Virus record (IMG/VR): IMGVR_UViG_3300021197_001557
Location: 54,112-107,132 of that record
Reading direction: 5' to 3' (one strand)
Origin: a virus
Length of the DNA stretch: 53,021 nucleotides
A program made the translations under genes and the position numbers. The notes under the pieces are model-generated. The model had not been told where the DNA came from. It did no database searches and saw only the letters and a program-made list of their open reading frames with translations. Shown piece after piece: positions 50,499-53,021 of the stretch (within the stretch, counting starts at the first letter, position 1; each line of letters starts with the position of its first letter).

Positions 50499-53021
50499 TG
50501 GTCATCACCCCAGCCCGCAGGCAAGAGGCTCATATTATCCTGAACCGCCATTTGTTCCTGTGGCCCCTGATCAAAGAATGATGAAGGTAATAGGGAATAA
50601 TTGTCATTAGGGTTTTCTGATTTTAGCATTCGTGGTGGCATCTCGCCACCCTCGGCCAATGCCCTTGGCGCAATATCCATTCTCATTGGGATTCCTTCAC
50701 GCAGTTGACTTGAGACCGACAGTGGTCCCACGCCTTCAGGCATACCTTCGCCCGGATAACGGACCGCCATATCCTTGGTTGGCCAATGACCCAAAGCCGC
50801 TAATAAATCAGCACCAAACGCTTGGTTGCCGACCATTCTCTCCCCCGTGTTTCCTCCTAACAAGCCTTTGAAATCCTTCGGGTTGGTTTCATGTAAGGTG
50901 GCATTGACATCATCAATAGGCATTCGACGGCCAACTTGACTACGCATTTGTCTTGAAGGCAGGGCGTGCCTCGTCGGGTCGAGGTCACTAAATCCAAATT
51001 GTCCTTTCATGCCGGGGACCAGTTTACCGGATTTTGGTGTGCCTTGGCCTTGGCCAAACATGATTCTAGTCTCCGAGTCATCAGGGCGAGCGGAGCGACC
51101 TGTCGGTCTAAACCCTTTTTCCTTCATTGCGTTGATGATCGAGTATGGCAATCCGGGCTGTTTTTCCCTTGGCAGGCCGCTCATCCCATCTCCCGTCCTA
51201 GTGCTGAAGTCATACTGCGGCAGTTTCATCCCATCGACACCCGTATGCCCTTCGGGGTTAAATGGATGAAGCAACTCACCGGCTTCATTTGTTGCCGTTG
51301 GGTCAGGGAACATTGATGGAGTTGTAATTTTCTGTGGTTTGCCGGAGTATTTACGGTCTAAAGCCCTTGCTAATGATGCCTCGTATATTCCTCTTTTCAA
51401 CTGATTACCGTGCTTGTCTGTTTCGTCCAATCCGGGGACATCATCAATATGTGAAAAACTGGGGCCTTCAAAAGTGCGAAACTTGCTCATTCCTTTCGAC
51501 CCCTTAATTGGTCCAATGGCCTTCACAGCCTCCGCTATTTTATCAGGGTCAACTTGAGTCACCCTGTATTTTTGGTTAGCATAGACATCTCTTGATTCAT
51601 CCTTGAATTGCTGTCGGTCTTCAAGTGAAACAAAATTAGGGTCGTCCTTGTCTGTTTCGCTTTCAGAAAACATGTTGTCATAAGGATACATTGGCTTGCT
51701 CATACCGGGGAGTTGAGTCGCTCCCACATTTAACATTCGGCCACTGTATCTGTCAACCGCTCTCATTCCAACCGGCTCCCCTGCGTCATTCCAATACACA
51801 TAGGTATTTGGGGCCTCTCTTTGTTTACCTGACCCCATTGTAAGTTTTCTTGCATATGAGATTGCGCTGATCAACTCTTCAGGAGTTAGAGTTGGCGGTT
51901 CGGACTCTAAATCGTCAAAGTCGTAATGAGTCCCAAACTCATCCGGTTTAATATATCGCCTCATATTAGAGTCTCGGTCATTACCATAAGTGTATTTCTT
52001 TGCATAACCTTCTTCGCCTAGGGCCTCTTTTTCACCAAGAACGGGGTCCCCCTGTTCATAGTCCTCATTAGAAGCAATGAGGTCGTTTAAGTCGTCCAAC
52101 AAGTCGTCATAATTCTCTCCAAGAGCATCAGCCAAGTCCTCGTCAAGCATATTCTTCAGATGTATAGCGGCGGCGAGATTCCCCCCCTCGGCCTCCTCCA
52201 TATACATCGGCCAATACTTGTCGGCATTTGAAGCGTATATCATAGGAAAATCCTCCGGCTTATCCGGCTCATCCTTTGGCTTATCTAGGATGTTAGGAAT
52301 CTCCATCATATCGCCCATAGTCTCGCCGTCCTCCGGTCCGAGGTCAGGGTTATCGAGGTCGCCGGGTGTTGGCTCCTCTTTAGGAGGCTCAACCTTTTCG
52401 TCTTCGATTAAATCATCGACTACTTCAATAGGAACAGATTGGCCTTTTTCACTATCCCACCTTGATGATGCCATTTGCTTTTCTTTGTCAGTGGGCGGTC
52501 TATTCAACTGCAACACTTTACCGTCGAATGTGGCTTCGCCTCCGATCAACTTCTCGGCCTTCTTTTTGGTAATTTTACTGCCGATGATAGTGCCATCATC
52601 CGCCACTTGATACATACGGTTAGGCATTTCAACCTGCATTGTCTCCTCGGCAATGTCTTCAGTTGATTCCTCTTTGCCACCAATTGGGACAAGGTTCAAC
52701 AAGTCTAGCAACTTATCATTGTCAACTTTATCAGATAAAGGAATTACATCGAGTAAATTGTCGGAGTTTGGAGAGTCTTTAGTTTCTTCAATAATCTCTT
52801 CTTGAATCTTCCGGTTTACCTCTCCAATATCAGGATTCGTCTCACTTTCAGCAAAATCCAAATCGTTATTTGACATTATTTCGTCCCAGCCTGCTTTAGC
52901 CGCTTTTTCCTCAACGGTCTCTTCAGGCTCCTCCTCCTGTTCTTGAGGAGGCGTGTCCGTTCCGGGGTCCATAGCCTGCCATGCGTCATCCTCCTCCTTT
53001 TCAGGTTCAGGTTCAGGTTCG
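50495..53021 (-). CDS. Acidic head-module protein, 5' end beyond the window
   Basis: The frame is open to the edge of the window; the first internal ATG is at 52972 (825 aa from there), but the frame continues upstream through E-P-E-P-E-P-E-K-E-E-D-D-A-W-Q-A, so the real start is probably outside. The first ~230 residues are strongly acidic and disordered. The rest is Gly/Pro/Asp-rich with a helix-rich piece near 225-290 (A-A-I-H-L-K-N-M-L-D-E-D-L). Near the end it has R-M-L-K-S (K784) and twice S-L-L-P. It lies directly before TerL where a small terminase could be, but nothing identifies it as one. Confidence 0.6.
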   Translation of the reverse strand, partial: EPEPEPEKEEDDAWQAMDPGTDTPPQEQEEEPEETVEEKAAKAGWDEIMSNNDLDFAESETNPDIGEVNRKIQEEIIEETKDSPNSDNLLDVIPLSDKVDNDKLLDLLNLVPIGGKEESTEDIAEETMQVEMPNRMYQVADDGTIIGSKITKKKAEKLIGGEATFDGKVLQLNRPPTDKEKQMASSRWDSEKGQSVPIEVVDDLIEDEKVEPPKEEPTPGDLDNPDLGPEDGETMGDMMEIPNILDKPKDEPDKPEDFPMIYASNADKYWPMYMEEAEGGNLAAAIHLKNMLDEDLADALGENYDDLLDDLNDLIASNEDYEQGDPVLGEKEALGEEGYAKKYTYGNDRDSNMRRYIKPDEFGTHYDFDDLESEPPTLTPEELISAISYARKLTMGSGKQREAPNTYVYWNDAGEPVGMRAVDRYSGRMLNVGATQLPGMSKPMYPYDNMFSESETDKDDPNFVSLEDRQQFKDESRDVYANQKYRVTQVDPDKIAEAVKAIGPIKGSKGMSKFRTFEGPSFSHIDDVPGLDETDKHGNQLKRGIYEASLARALDRKYSGKPQKITTPSMFPDPTATNEAGELLHPFNPEGHTGVDGMKLPQYDFSTRTGDGMSGLPREKQPGLPYSIINAMKEKGFRPTGRSARPDDSETRIMFGQGQGTPKSGKLVPGMKGQFGFSDLDPTRHALPSRQMRSQVGRRMPIDDVNATLHETNPKDFKGLLGGNTGERMVGNQAFGADLLAALGHWPTKDMAVRYPGEGMPEGVGPLSVSSQLREGIPMRMDIAPRALAEGGEMPPRMLKSENPNDNYSLLPSSFFDQGPQEQMAVQDNMSLLPAGWGDDQ

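Noticed and set aside
1-53021. Terminal redundancy or complete circular genome
   Set aside because: The first and last bases share no repeat, and a gene runs off the right edge, so completeness cannot be claimed.
1-53021. Integrase, repressor, tRNA genes or attachment sites
   Set aside because: None was recognisable by reading; I did not run a structure-based RNA search, so a divergent tRNA could be missed.

Overview
The window looks like part of the genome of a tailed virus (Caudoviricetes: HK97-fold capsid, siphovirus-type tail) infecting an archaeon. The morphogenesis genes carry the usual tailed-virus signatures: large terminase, portal, His/Ser prohead protease, major capsid protein, tail tube, frameshifted tail-assembly chaperone and tape measure. 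The replication genes are archaeal in type: a primase that joins PriS-like and PriL-like parts, an XPF/ERCC4 nuclease with helix-hairpin-helix repeats, an MCM-like AAA+ ATPase with a C-terminal winged helix, and a Cas4/RecB-like Fe-S nuclease. Small CxxC zinc proteins are frequent, also an archaeal habit. A host among marine planktonic Euryarchaeota (Poseidoniia/MGII, as for magroviruses) is my inference from this gene mix, not something read directly. No integrase, tRNA, rRNA, CRISPR array, insertion sequence or DNA polymerase was seen, and the two ends share no visible terminal repeat.

Layout. Bases 1-6156 (+ strand) are a tight replication/recombination operon: Cas4-like nuclease, Lys-rich protein, PriS/L primase, three small proteins (two with paired cysteines), XPF-like nuclease, MCM-like ATPase and a degenerate DnaQ-fold exonuclease. 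It converges with a long minus-strand late operon occupying 53021 down to 6089. In transcription order this contains an unfinished 825+ aa acidic protein, TerL, a 488-aa protein, the portal with an inserted zinc knuckle, four small coiled-coil or low-complexity proteins, a 1154-aa head protein with a DNA-ligase-like domain, the protease-scaffold and the major capsid protein. Then come small capsid-associated proteins, two Cys-rich proteins, a head-tail adaptor, the tail tube, tail chaperones joined by a likely programmed -1 frameshift, the tape measure, a Dit-like protein, three giant tail/host-recognition proteins (846, 1934 and 2415 aa, two with LamG/ConA-like domains), fibre-like proteins, a basic protein, a C5-cytosine methyltransferase and a one-helix membrane protein. 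One small zinc-finger gene at 40431-40643 runs on the opposite strand inside the head cluster, with TATA-like elements on both strands of the intervening gap.

The least ordinary features are these. (1) The DNA-ligase-like nucleotidyltransferase domain is embedded in a head-cluster protein and has altered motifs. (2) A short hydrophobic motif ending in Lys (D-L-L-K-A, F-I-L-K-A, L-I-L-K-A, W-S-L-[LI]-K) recurs across head-module proteins. It falls where a prohead protease would cut the capsid protein and the protease/scaffold boundary, and it brackets the ligase-like domain, so I propose it as a maturation cleavage or capsid-targeting signal. (3) Two neighbouring genes carry a duplicated 18-residue leader. 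(4) The primase is a compact PriS-PriL fusion. (5) The tail-chaperone overlap holds a doubled slippery sequence. All functional calls come from reading motifs; no database search was run.
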